Assembly (NCBI GenBank): GCA_947626965.1
Contig: CANQUH010000007.1
Location: 1-54,433 of the forward strand
Length of the DNA stretch: 54,433 bases
Source: an uncultured Lachnospiraceae bacterium
GTDB taxonomy: Bacteria > Bacillota > Clostridia > Lachnospirales > Lachnospiraceae
Direction: 5' to 3'
The position numbers and the translations under genes are program-made. How positions within the stretch are numbered: the stretch's first letter is position 1; the number at the start of each line of letters is the position of its first letter. Of the stretch, positions 43,434-51,451 are shown one piece after another. A model generated the notes under the pieces. It saw only the letters and a list, made by a program, of their open reading frames with translations. It was not told the origin of the DNA and did not search any database.

Positions 43434-43435
43434 GC

Positions 43436-45811
43436 TCAACCGCCTGTTCTTGAAAATGTGATTCCAGGATATTCAATCGTCCTGATGGCCTCTCCTGCCT
43501 CATTCAGCAGATAGACATAGGCCGTTCCCGTCTCCACGCCGTCCGCTCCCTGTACGCTGAGCTGGTATGGGAACGTTGTCTGCCCCGTGAAAATCGTCTT
43601 CACGACGCCGTCCTGCTCCAGATCGATCCGGACATTTTCTCCTGCATATCCTTCCGGTGTGGACAGAGAAGCATTGCATTTCCATATCTCGCCCGAACCA
43701 GTATTTATGGAGATATCATCCTGACTCGCGGAAGGTCCTGTACTGACAACGAAGGTCACGACCGTCCCTTCCGGCACGCTGGTCCCGGCAGCGGGATCCT
43801 GACGGATGACAAACCCTTTGTTGACGGCATTGCTCGCCTCATATTCAAAATTCGGAACTCCGAGTCCGTACAGCTCGCAGCGCTGCGTCGTGATATCCTC
43901 GTCACAGTAATAGCAGTCCGGGACATCCACCTGCGGAGCGTCCGCTCCCTTTCCCTGGCTCACGTACAGCGTCACCATATCGTTGGGCTGCAGCACCGTT
44001 CCCGCTTCCGGATCCGTGGAAATTACATAGCCGGCCGCAACCGTATCGCTGTATCTGGTCTCATCGATTACACACTGCAGTCCCTGCGTCAGAAGATACG
44101 CCTGCGCAGTGCTCTTCTCCTCATTCGCAAGACTCTGGAGAACAATTCCCTGGTAGCTGTTGACTATGTAACTGACTTTGCTGCCCGGGGCCACCCCGGT
44201 TCCCGCCGCGGGATCCTGGCGGATTATCGTACCCGCTTCCTGCTCCTGTGATTCCTCCTCCCCGGATTTCTCTCCGGAAAGTCCCTGATCCTGCAGAAGC
44301 TTCTGGGCCTCGCTCTCTGTCCTTCCCGTCAGCTGCGGTACCTCGACTGTCTCTGCATCCGCCGGTTCATCCGCCGTTTTCTCTTCTGTTTTCTCCGTCA
44401 CACGTTTTTCCGTGACGCGCTCCGACTGCTTTCTCTCCCTGTCTCTCCGTGCAAAATTAAACAGGCCGAACGCATTCGCGAGCAGAGAAAGAAAGACACA
44501 GCCGATAATCACAGCGACGATAATCCCTCCGACCGTGACAGCCTTCTCAAGCTTCGGGTTGATTCCGATATCATTGTCCCTGTCCTCGCGCGCTTTTCTG
44601 CGCCGGGAAAAATTATCCTCTTCCAGCTTATAGTCGTTTTCCTGGAATCCATAATCCTGCGGATCGTCATATGCGTCGTAATAGGGATCATAATTCCGCC
44701 CCGGACTCTCCGGAAACTCATATTCTGAATCCCATCTCCCGTCATCCTCGTCCAGAGGAGGCTGCATTACCTCCTGATAACCTGTTTTCTGGTAATAGCT
44801 GCCTGGCTGATACGCGCGGCTTCTGTCATTTCCGTAAGTCTGACCCTGCAGTCTGGCAGCCGCTCCGACGTCCAGGGATTCATCGTAGGAAGGCATGGTG
44901 CGTTCCGCATTGATCTGGCTGACCTCCTCCTTCGACATGATCCGCGTCTTTGACTTGTGATCCACCGTCTGCTGTGTCACAAAATTCCCGTCCGGATTCA
45001 CAAGCGACTCCCTCAGATCCCGGATCAGCTCCGACATGTTGGCATACCGCCGGTCCGGACTCTTCTGTGTACATTTTATTACAATCTGGTTCGTGCTGAC
45101 CGGAATCTCCGGAACAAGCTCCTTCGGCCCCCGCAGCTCTTCCTGCAGGTGCTTGATGGCAACCGATACGGCAGTATCCCCGTCAAAGGGAACCCGGCCT
45201 GTCAGCATCTCATACATGGTGATTCCCAGAGAATAGATATCGCTCTTGGCATCGCTGTAGCCGCCGCGCGACTGCTCCGGCGAACTGTAATGAACAGAAC
45301 CCATAACGCTGGAATTGATCGTATTGGAAGTGGAAGCGCGCGCGATCCCGAAATCAGCCACTTTCACCTTCCCGTCTGTGGAAATCATAATGTTCTGAGG
45401 CTTGACATCGCGGTGAATAATCCCATTATTGTGCGCCGCTTCAAGTCCCGCTGAAATCTGGAGGGCAATGCTGGTCGCCTCTCTGACGGAAAGCCTCCCC
45501 TTCTTCTCGATGTATTCTTTCAGCGTGATCCCGTCCACAAGCTCCATCACAATATAATAGATTCCGTTCTCCTCACCTGTGTCATAAATATTTACGATAT
45601 TCGCGTGCGCAAGTCCGGCCGCGGACTGCGCTTCCACCCTGAATTTTGAGATGAACGCCTTGTCATCCCGAAATTCCTTTTTCAGTACCTTGACCGCCAC
45701 GAACCGATTCAGCTTATGATCCTTGGCTTTGTATACATCAGCCATTCCGCCGGAACCGATCCTGGAAATAATTTCATATCTGTTCTGTATAAATACTCCG
45801 ACCTTCAGCAT
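43436..45811 (-). CDS. prkC: PASTA-domain Ser/Thr protein kinase
   Basis: Membrane kinase that senses muropeptides or lipid II and phosphorylates division, wall and translation proteins. 791 residues. Kinase domain 12-270 (GSGGMADVYKA, K41, HRDVKPQN with D135, DFG 153-155). An acidic, Tyr-rich juxtamembrane region (about 280-420) precedes one membrane helix (about 424-448). Outside are three PASTA repeats (about 489-553, 554-620, 625-692). A final beta-rich domain of about 95 residues is not PASTA. The ATG has GGAGG six bases upstream. stp precedes it by 17 bases. Confidence 0.96.
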   Translation of the reverse strand: MLKVGVFIQNRYEIISRIGSGGMADVYKAKDHKLNRFVAVKVLKKEFRDDKAFISKFRVEAQSAAGLAHANIVNIYDTGEENGIYYIVMELVDGITLKEYIEKKGRLSVREATSIALQISAGLEAAHNNGIIHRDVKPQNIMISTDGKVKVADFGIARASTSNTINSSVMGSVHYSSPEQSRGGYSDAKSDIYSLGITMYEMLTGRVPFDGDTAVSVAIKHLQEELRGPKELVPEIPVSTNQIVIKCTQKSPDRRYANMSELIRDLRESLVNPDGNFVTQQTVDHKSKTRIMSKEEVSQINAERTMPSYDESLDVGAAARLQGQTYGNDRSRAYQPGSYYQKTGYQEVMQPPLDEDDGRWDSEYEFPESPGRNYDPYYDAYDDPQDYGFQENDYKLEEDNFSRRRKAREDRDNDIGINPKLEKAVTVGGIIVAVIIGCVFLSLLANAFGLFNFARRDRERKQSERVTEKRVTEKTEEKTADEPADAETVEVPQLTGRTESEAQKLLQDQGLSGEKSGEEESQEQEAGTIIRQDPAAGTGVAPGSKVSYIVNSYQGIVLQSLANEEKSTAQAYLLTQGLQCVIDETRYSDTVAAGYVISTDPEAGTVLQPNDMVTLYVSQGKGADAPQVDVPDCYYCDEDITTQRCELYGLGVPNFEYEASNAVNKGFVIRQDPAAGTSVPEGTVVTFVVSTGPSASQDDISINTGSGEIWKCNASLSTPEGYAGENVRIDLEQDGVVKTIFTGQTTFPYQLSVQGADGVETGTAYVYLLNEAGEAIRTIEYPGITFSRTGG

Positions 45812-45828
45812 GATAATCCTCCATCATT

Positions 45829-46548
45829 TCAGAACTCGGCAAGAACAACTGAAATATTATCCCTGCCCCCGTTTTTGTTCGCCTCATTTACCAGCTTATT
45901 CGCCGCTTCTTTCAGCGAACCGCTCTTTCTGACAATACGCAGAATATCATAGTCCTCCACCATATTCGTCAGTCCGTCGGAACAAAGCAGAATTTTGTCT
46001 CCCCGTTCCAGCTTCATGTCAAAAAAATCTATCTTTACCGGGGCGCGCACCCCGATTGCTCTCGTGATCACATTCCGGTCAGGATGGCTGCGCGCATCCT
46101 CCCGTCTCAGTTCCCCGACACGTATCATCTCTTCCACAAGAGAATGATCTCTCGTAATCTGCTCAATTTCTCCGTCAATCAGATACAGTCTGCTGTCTCC
46201 CACATTGGCCACGTACAAATATTCGCCGCACACGGAGGCGGCGACAACGGTCGTTCCCATCCCTTCCAGACTGGCGTCCGTTTTCGACTTTTTGATCACT
46301 TCTTCATTTGCCGTATGTATCGCCTGGCCGAGCAGAGCTATCGGCCTTTCTTCCTCTGCATTTTCGATATACCGGACCATGGTTTCAACGGTACACCGCG
46401 AAGCCAGATCCCCTGCATTATGTCCCCCCATGCCATCTGCCACGATCAGCAGACTTGCAAGCTTCCCCACCGGCCGGTCGGAGGCGAACACATAATCCTG
46501 GTTCGTGTCACGTCTCTTCCCGATATCGGTAATACTATACACATTCAT
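45829..46548 (-). CDS. stp: PP2C-type Ser/Thr phosphatase
   Basis: Mn/Mg-dependent phosphatase that reverses PrkC phosphorylation. 239 residues. The PP2C motifs are intact: RRDTNQDY, LLIVADGMGGHNAGD, GTTVVAA, VANVGDSRLYL, LCSDGLTNMV and GGRDNISVVL. The ATG overlaps the rlmN stop as ATGA, with AAGGAGGGG upstream, so translation is probably coupled; longer frames are not supported. Confidence 0.96.
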   Translation of the reverse strand: MNVYSITDIGKRRDTNQDYVFASDRPVGKLASLLIVADGMGGHNAGDLASRCTVETMVRYIENAEEERPIALLGQAIHTANEEVIKKSKTDASLEGMGTTVVAASVCGEYLYVANVGDSRLYLIDGEIEQITRDHSLVEEMIRVGELRREDARSHPDRNVITRAIGVRAPVKIDFFDMKLERGDKILLCSDGLTNMVEDYDILRIVRKSGSLKEAANKLVNEANKNGGRDNISVVLAEF

Positions 46549-47660
46549 AGTGCCGCATCCCCTCCTTCTGCATGCACCCCCGGTTCCATATAACTTTTCC
46601 TGAGCTGGCCGCATGCCCCGTTGATATCGCGGCCCATCTCTCTTCTAATAGTAACATTAATCCCATATTTTTCAAGCCTGTTTTTGAATGCCTCCACTTC
46701 CCGGGTCCGCGACTGCACATAGCTGCGCTCTTTTACCGGATTCACAGGAATCAGATTGACATGTCCTCCGAAACCGCCGATCAGTGCCGCCAGCAGATCC
46801 GCGTCGGCCAGGGAGTCATTGACGCCTCCCACAAGACTGTATTCAAACGTCACTCTGCGGCCTGTCCGCTGAAAATAATAACGGCAGGCGTCCAGCACAT
46901 CGCTCAGCTCATACCGGAACGCAACCGGCATCAGTTCCTTCCTCTTTTCCTGCGTAGGAGCGTGCAGCGACAGAGCGAGCGTGATCTGCAGCTTTTCATC
47001 CGCGAGACGCCGGATGTTCTCAACGATCCCGCAGGTGGACACCGTAATATTCCTCTGACTGATGTTAAGTCCTTTTTCGTCCGTCAGAAGCCGGATAAAT
47101 TTCAGAAAGTTATCATAATTATCCAGAGGTTCCCCGGTCCCCATCGCTACCAGATGCGACACACGCTCCCCTGTGATTTTCTGGATCTGATAAACCTGTC
47201 CAAGCATCTCTGACGCGGACAGATTTCTGGAAAGTCCGCCCAGCGTGGACGCACAGAAACGGCAGCCCATCCGGCAGCCTGCCTGTGTGGAAATGCAGAC
47301 GGAATTTCCATGGTGATACCGCATCAGCACGCTCTCAATCACGTTGCCGTCCGACAGGCGGAACAGATATTTCTCTGTGCCGTCGATGACAGATTTCAGG
47401 CGTCTGACCGGTTCCGGCAGTGTACACTGATACATTTCTCCAAGACGCGCACGAAGAGAAGCCGGGAGATTTGTCATCTCATCAAAGCTCCCCGCAAGTT
47501 TCTGATGCAGCCACTGATAAATCTGCGCCGCGCGGAATTTCTTTTCCCCGAGCCTCTCAATTTCTGTCTGCAGACCGGCAAAATCCATGGACCGGATATC
47601 CTTTTTTCCCATATCGTACTCTCTCTGACCTTCGAGTCTGCCGATACCTGTTTTTTCCAT
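46545..47660 (-). CDS. rlmN: 23S rRNA A2503-C2/tRNA A37-C2 methyltransferase
   Basis: Radical-SAM enzyme that methylates A2503 of 23S rRNA through a methyl-cysteine. 371 residues as annotated. CRMGCRFC binds the 4Fe-4S cluster; the conserved cysteines in SVCISTQAGC and NGACGQLR are in place. The start is uncertain. Homologues begin about at MGKKDIRSMDF (47612). The ATG used here follows GGGAGAG. A third ATG at 47732 overlaps the rsmB stop as ATGA. The two lower starts sit in an imperfect duplication (REYNMEKTGI / REYDMGKKDI). Confidence 0.9.
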   Translation of the reverse strand: MEKTGIGRLEGQREYDMGKKDIRSMDFAGLQTEIERLGEKKFRAAQIYQWLHQKLAGSFDEMTNLPASLRARLGEMYQCTLPEPVRRLKSVIDGTEKYLFRLSDGNVIESVLMRYHHGNSVCISTQAGCRMGCRFCASTLGGLSRNLSASEMLGQVYQIQKITGERVSHLVAMGTGEPLDNYDNFLKFIRLLTDEKGLNISQRNITVSTCGIVENIRRLADEKLQITLALSLHAPTQEKRKELMPVAFRYELSDVLDACRYYFQRTGRRVTFEYSLVGGVNDSLADADLLAALIGGFGGHVNLIPVNPVKERSYVQSRTREVEAFKNRLEKYGINVTIRREMGRDINGACGQLRKSYMEPGVHAEGGDAAL

Positions 47661-47728
47661 ATTGTATTCTCTCCCGTTTTTCAGATTCCGCCGACATACA
47701 GGCTGTTTTCTGCCGCACACCGCTGTTC

Positions 47729-49111
47729 TCATACTCCGCCGTAGACATTTCCCGCATCCTCAAGCCTGCGGAATCTTGCGATAAAAAATCCGTCCGACTG
47801 ATGAACTCCCGGAAGAAGCTGAATATATCCGCCCTGCGTCGTTCTGGATCTGAGTTCCTCACATATGTACGGATCGATGCTTTCAAGACAGAACGGATAA
47901 TTCTCCAGAAACCATTTCACATTATACTGATTCTCATCCGCGCCGATCGTGCAGGTACTGAAAATCAGCGTACCGCCCGGACGCACATAATCCTGTACGG
48001 TATTCAGTATCCTGCGCTGCAGCCGTATGATATCCTGCTGTTTCTTTTCCGACATCTTGTATTTGATGTCCTGCTTTCTCCCGATCACGCCAAGGCCGGA
48101 ACACGGGAGATCCGCAAGCACAATATCTGCCCTCTGATGAGACTCTGCATCCGGAATGGTCGCATCCTTTACAACCGCGCGTATGTTGAGCGCCCCGCTC
48201 TCCTCGATTCGGCGCTGCATCCAGTTTACTTTCATCTCCGATATGTCCCGCGCCTCAACGTAGCCGCTGTCCATCAGCTTTTCAGAAAGATGCATGCTCT
48301 TTCCGCCGGGAGCCGCACAGACATCGATGCAGTAATCTCCCCAGTTCGGAGCCGCGATCTCCGCGACAAGCATGGAGCTGACATCCTGTATCGATATCCA
48401 CCCTTTCTTGAATGCCGAGACTGCGTTTATGTAGTTGTATCCTGAAATCTCCAGCGCATAGTCCAGGTACGGATGCTGCCTGACCGTGATTCCCTGCTGT
48501 TCGAGCTCCCGGATGATTTCCTCCTTCGAGGCTTTCCCGAACCTGCAGCGCACCACTGTTTTCTTTTCCATATGAGAATCCCTGCAGATGCGTTCCGTCG
48601 CCTCATAGCCAAACTGTTTTACCCATTTGTCGACTATCCATACCGGAAATGAGTATTTTACGGAGAGATACTGCAGCGGATCCCGCGCCTGATCCGGATA
48701 CTGTACCTGACTTAAGCGGCGCGCGACATTGCGCAGAACCCCGTTTACAAAGCCCTTCAGATTGTAAAAGCCTCTGCGCTGCGCAATCCTGACCGCCTCA
48801 TTGCAGGAGGCGGAATCCGGCACGCTGTCCATATATTTCATCTGATACACTGACATGCGCAGAAGATTCCGGATCAGGGGCTTCATATTGTAGACAGGAA
48901 CGTTGGAAAACTGCTCGATAATATAATCCAGCTGCAGCATATGCTCCAGCGTTCCCTCTGTCACGCGCGTGATAAACGCACGGTCACGTTTCTCAAGATA
49001 CTGATATTTTTCCAGCACAGCGCGCAGTACAATATGACTGTAAGCCTCCTCCTCCGTGATCTCAATCAGCGCATCCAGAATAATTTCCCTGAGATTTGCC
49101 TGTCTAGTCAC
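47729..49111 (-). CDS. rsmB: 16S rRNA (cytosine-967-C5)-methyltransferase
   Basis: SAM-dependent m5C enzyme. 460 residues. N-terminal NusB-like helical domain (about 1-140), then a methyltransferase domain with DVCAAPGGKSMHL, the proline-cysteine motif LPCSGLG and the catalytic FSTCT. The start is GTG with AGGAGG eight bases upstream. It overlaps the end of the peptidase gene by eight bases and leads into rlmN. Confidence 0.96.
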   Translation of the reverse strand: MTRQANLREIILDALIEITEEEAYSHIVLRAVLEKYQYLEKRDRAFITRVTEGTLEHMLQLDYIIEQFSNVPVYNMKPLIRNLLRMSVYQMKYMDSVPDSASCNEAVRIAQRRGFYNLKGFVNGVLRNVARRLSQVQYPDQARDPLQYLSVKYSFPVWIVDKWVKQFGYEATERICRDSHMEKKTVVRCRFGKASKEEIIRELEQQGITVRQHPYLDYALEISGYNYINAVSAFKKGWISIQDVSSMLVAEIAAPNWGDYCIDVCAAPGGKSMHLSEKLMDSGYVEARDISEMKVNWMQRRIEESGALNIRAVVKDATIPDAESHQRADIVLADLPCSGLGVIGRKQDIKYKMSEKKQQDIIRLQRRILNTVQDYVRPGGTLIFSTCTIGADENQYNVKWFLENYPFCLESIDPYICEELRSRTTQGGYIQLLPGVHQSDGFFIARFRRLEDAGNVYGGV

Positions 49112-49841
49112 GATCTCTTCCTCCTGCCAGAATAATCAGACGCAGAAGCTGCAGAATGGATGCGGCAAGTCCTGCCACATAGGTCATCGCGGCCGCGCGC
49201 AGCACCTTTCTTCCTCCCGTCAGCTCCTGATCTCCCAGAATGTGTCCGTCCTCAAGCACCCGCATCGCCCGTTTTGACGCATTCAGTTCGACCGGAAGCG
49301 TCACAAGCTGAAAGAGCACCGCCAGAGAAAAGAGAAGAATCCCCAGCATCAGCAGCGGGCGCATGGAAAAAATCAGTCCCATAAGAAAGATCGGCCATGA
49401 AATCGTCGAACCAAAATTCGCCGCGGGCACCAGCGTGCTGCGCAGAACCAGGGGAGCGTAATGCACCTGATGCTGGATCGCGTGTCCGCACTCATGAGCG
49501 GCAACGCAGACGGCAGCCACGGAATTGGACCCGTAGGTGCTGTCTGAAAGACGAAGCGTCTTCGTCCTTGGATCATAGTGATCTGTCAGGGAGCCGCCAA
49601 TATGCTCGATCGCCACATCATAGATTCCGGCGGCATGCAGAACCCGCTGAGCCGCCGCCGCTCCGGTAAGTCCCGCCGCGCTCCGCACCTTCGAGTATCT
49701 GCCGAACGTGCTTTTAACCATGGCGGAAGCCGCCATGGAAAGAATCAGTCCCGCCAGGACCAGAAGCATAGTCGGATCAAACATATACCGGCCGTAGCCG
49801 TAACCTCCATAACCGTAACCATAATAGGACAGTAAAAACAT
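49104..49841 (-). CDS. Membrane zinc metallopeptidase (YugP-like)
   Basis: Neutral-zinc-peptidase-like membrane protein, 245 residues. A Gly/Tyr-rich N-terminus (YYGYGYGGYGYGRY) and a hydrophobic helix are followed by DHYDPRTKTLRLSDSTYGSNS and the zinc motif HECGH, then two or three more helices and a cytoplasmic tail. The family is widespread in Firmicutes; substrates are not known to me. The ATG has AAGGAG eight bases upstream; an in-frame extension is unlikely. It sits between fmt and rsmB. Confidence 0.93.
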   Translation of the reverse strand: MFLLSYYGYGYGGYGYGRYMFDPTMLLVLAGLILSMAASAMVKSTFGRYSKVRSAAGLTGAAAAQRVLHAAGIYDVAIEHIGGSLTDHYDPRTKTLRLSDSTYGSNSVAAVCVAAHECGHAIQHQVHYAPLVLRSTLVPAANFGSTISWPIFLMGLIFSMRPLLMLGILLFSLAVLFQLVTLPVELNASKRAMRVLEDGHILGDQELTGGRKVLRAAAMTYVAGLAASILQLLRLIILAGGRDRD

Positions 49842-49906
49842 AATATCACTCCTTATTGCATATCCTGCGAAAGCCCGCCGCAAGGCACAGAGCGGTCCAC
49901 AGATTT

Positions 49907-50950
49907 TTATTTCCTGATAGTTTCCAGCCGCTCTCCCTCTGCTGCCGGATAGCCGCGCAGAAACGCGTCGACCGGCATTCGCTTTTTCCCCTCCAGCTGA
50001 AGTTCAAGAACAGACAAAACGCCGTCTCCTGTCTGAATCTTCAGCGTCCTCTTCGTCACTTCCACGATCGTGCCGGGCAGAACAGACGGATCGGCGGCAT
50101 GTTCTGATTTACACGAAAACAGTATGCCGTCATCATTATCCGTGCGATCCGGCCGGATTCCGGAAGATATTTCATCAGCCGCAGACGGCTGCACGGAAGC
50201 GGAATGGATCTTCAGTGTCCTCCCATTGTACCGCGTATACGCTCCCGGCCACGGATTCATTCCGCGGATAAGACGCTCGATCTCACAGGCGCTTCTGCTC
50301 CAGTCAATCCTTCCCTGCTCTTTTCTCAGCATCGACGCATACATGGTCGGACTCTCGGCCGGCTGCTTTTCGTAAACCGCCGTCCCGTCTCCGAGCGCGT
50401 CCAGTGTCCGAAGCAGCAGATCCGCCCCTTCCCGCGCCAGCCGGTCAAACAGACTTCCTCCCGTCTCCTTCGGGTCAAGACGGACGACCGTCCTCATGAT
50501 CATATCGCCCGTGTCAAGACCTTCATCCATGCGCATCGTCGTGACGCCGGACTCCTCCTCCCCATTCAGAACCGCCCACTGGATCGGGGCGGCCCCGCGG
50601 TATTTCGGGAGCAGGGAAGCATGTACATTGATGCATCCATACGGTGGAAGATCCAGAATCCGCTTCGGAATCATCTGTCCAAAAGCTACGACAATAATCG
50701 CATCCGGCCGCAGTTCCTCAAGAATCCGCATGGATTCCTCATCCCGGATGCGAAGCGGCTGGTAAACGGGAATCCCGGCAGATACCGCTGTTTCCTTGAC
50801 CGGAGTCATCTGCAGCGCCTTGCCGCGTCCTTTTGGTTTGTCCGGCTGCGTAAACACAGCCTGCACCTGGTAGCGCGGAGAATCGATCAGCGCCTGCAGC
50901 GTCCCGACCGCAAAATCCGGCGTTCCCATAAACACAACATTTTTAATCAT
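49907..50950 (-). CDS. fmt: Methionyl-tRNA formyltransferase
   Basis: Formylates initiator Met-tRNA with 10-formyl-THF. 347 residues. The Rossmann domain has MGTPDFAVGTL, the catalytic NVHASLLPKYRGAAPIQWA and LDTGDM (Asn, His, Asp), and the C-terminal OB domain binds tRNA. Residues about 255-291 are a polar insertion that lengthens the protein beyond the usual 310-315. ATG with AAGGAG upstream; it overlaps the end of def by eight bases. def removes the formyl group added here. Confidence 0.96.
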   Translation of the reverse strand: MIKNVVFMGTPDFAVGTLQALIDSPRYQVQAVFTQPDKPKGRGKALQMTPVKETAVSAGIPVYQPLRIRDEESMRILEELRPDAIIVVAFGQMIPKRILDLPPYGCINVHASLLPKYRGAAPIQWAVLNGEEESGVTTMRMDEGLDTGDMIMRTVVRLDPKETGGSLFDRLAREGADLLLRTLDALGDGTAVYEKQPAESPTMYASMLRKEQGRIDWSRSACEIERLIRGMNPWPGAYTRYNGRTLKIHSASVQPSAADEISSGIRPDRTDNDDGILFSCKSEHAADPSVLPGTIVEVTKRTLKIQTGDGVLSVLELQLEGKKRMPVDAFLRGYPAAEGERLETIRK

Positions 50951-51422
50951 CCTCTTCTCCTTCTGCCGTCACATCAAAGAGATCTCCCTCGACAAGGTTT
51001 ACGTACATATTGCCCTCAAGATGGTCGCACTCATGGCAGATGGCCCGTGCGAGCAGCTCTGTTCCTTCAACTTCAATCTCTTCCATATCCGTATTCTGTG
51101 CACGCACTTTCACATAATTCGGGCGCGTCACAATCCCGGCCTGTCCCGGCAGAGAAAGACACCCTTCCTGTCCGGTCTGCTCCCCGGAAGTCTCAAGGAT
51201 CACCGGATTGATCAGAATCACCGGCCCCTCTCCTATATCAATTACCACAATTCTCTTTAATATACCTACCTGCGGCGCGGCAAGCCCCACACCGTTTGCA
51301 TCGTACATCGTCTCAAGCATATCATCGATCAGTGTCTTCGTCCGCGGTGTCATCTCCTTGACAGGACGGCACACCTTTTCAAGTATGGCATCTCCCATAA
51401 TCCGAATCTGACGCAGCGCCAT
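50943..51422 (-). CDS. def: Peptide deformylase
   Basis: Metalloenzyme that removes the N-formyl group from new proteins. 159 residues. The three motifs are present: GVGLAAPQVG, EGCLSLPG with the metal cysteine, and HECDHLEG with the HExxH metal histidines. The ATG has GGAGGAG about six bases upstream. The order priA-def-fmt is widely conserved. Confidence 0.97.
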   Translation of the reverse strand: MALRQIRIMGDAILEKVCRPVKEMTPRTKTLIDDMLETMYDANGVGLAAPQVGILKRIVVIDIGEGPVILINPVILETSGEQTGQEGCLSLPGQAGIVTRPNYVKVRAQNTDMEEIEVEGTELLARAICHECDHLEGNMYVNLVEGDLFDVTAEGEEDD

Positions 51423-51451
51423 AATAAACTCCTCCTCACTTTTTCCGGTTA

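Noticed and set aside
41682..43514. 610-codon plus-strand open frame
   Set aside because: It runs antisense to rpe and rsgA, both unmistakable; its translation is Arg/His/Leu-rich without domains.
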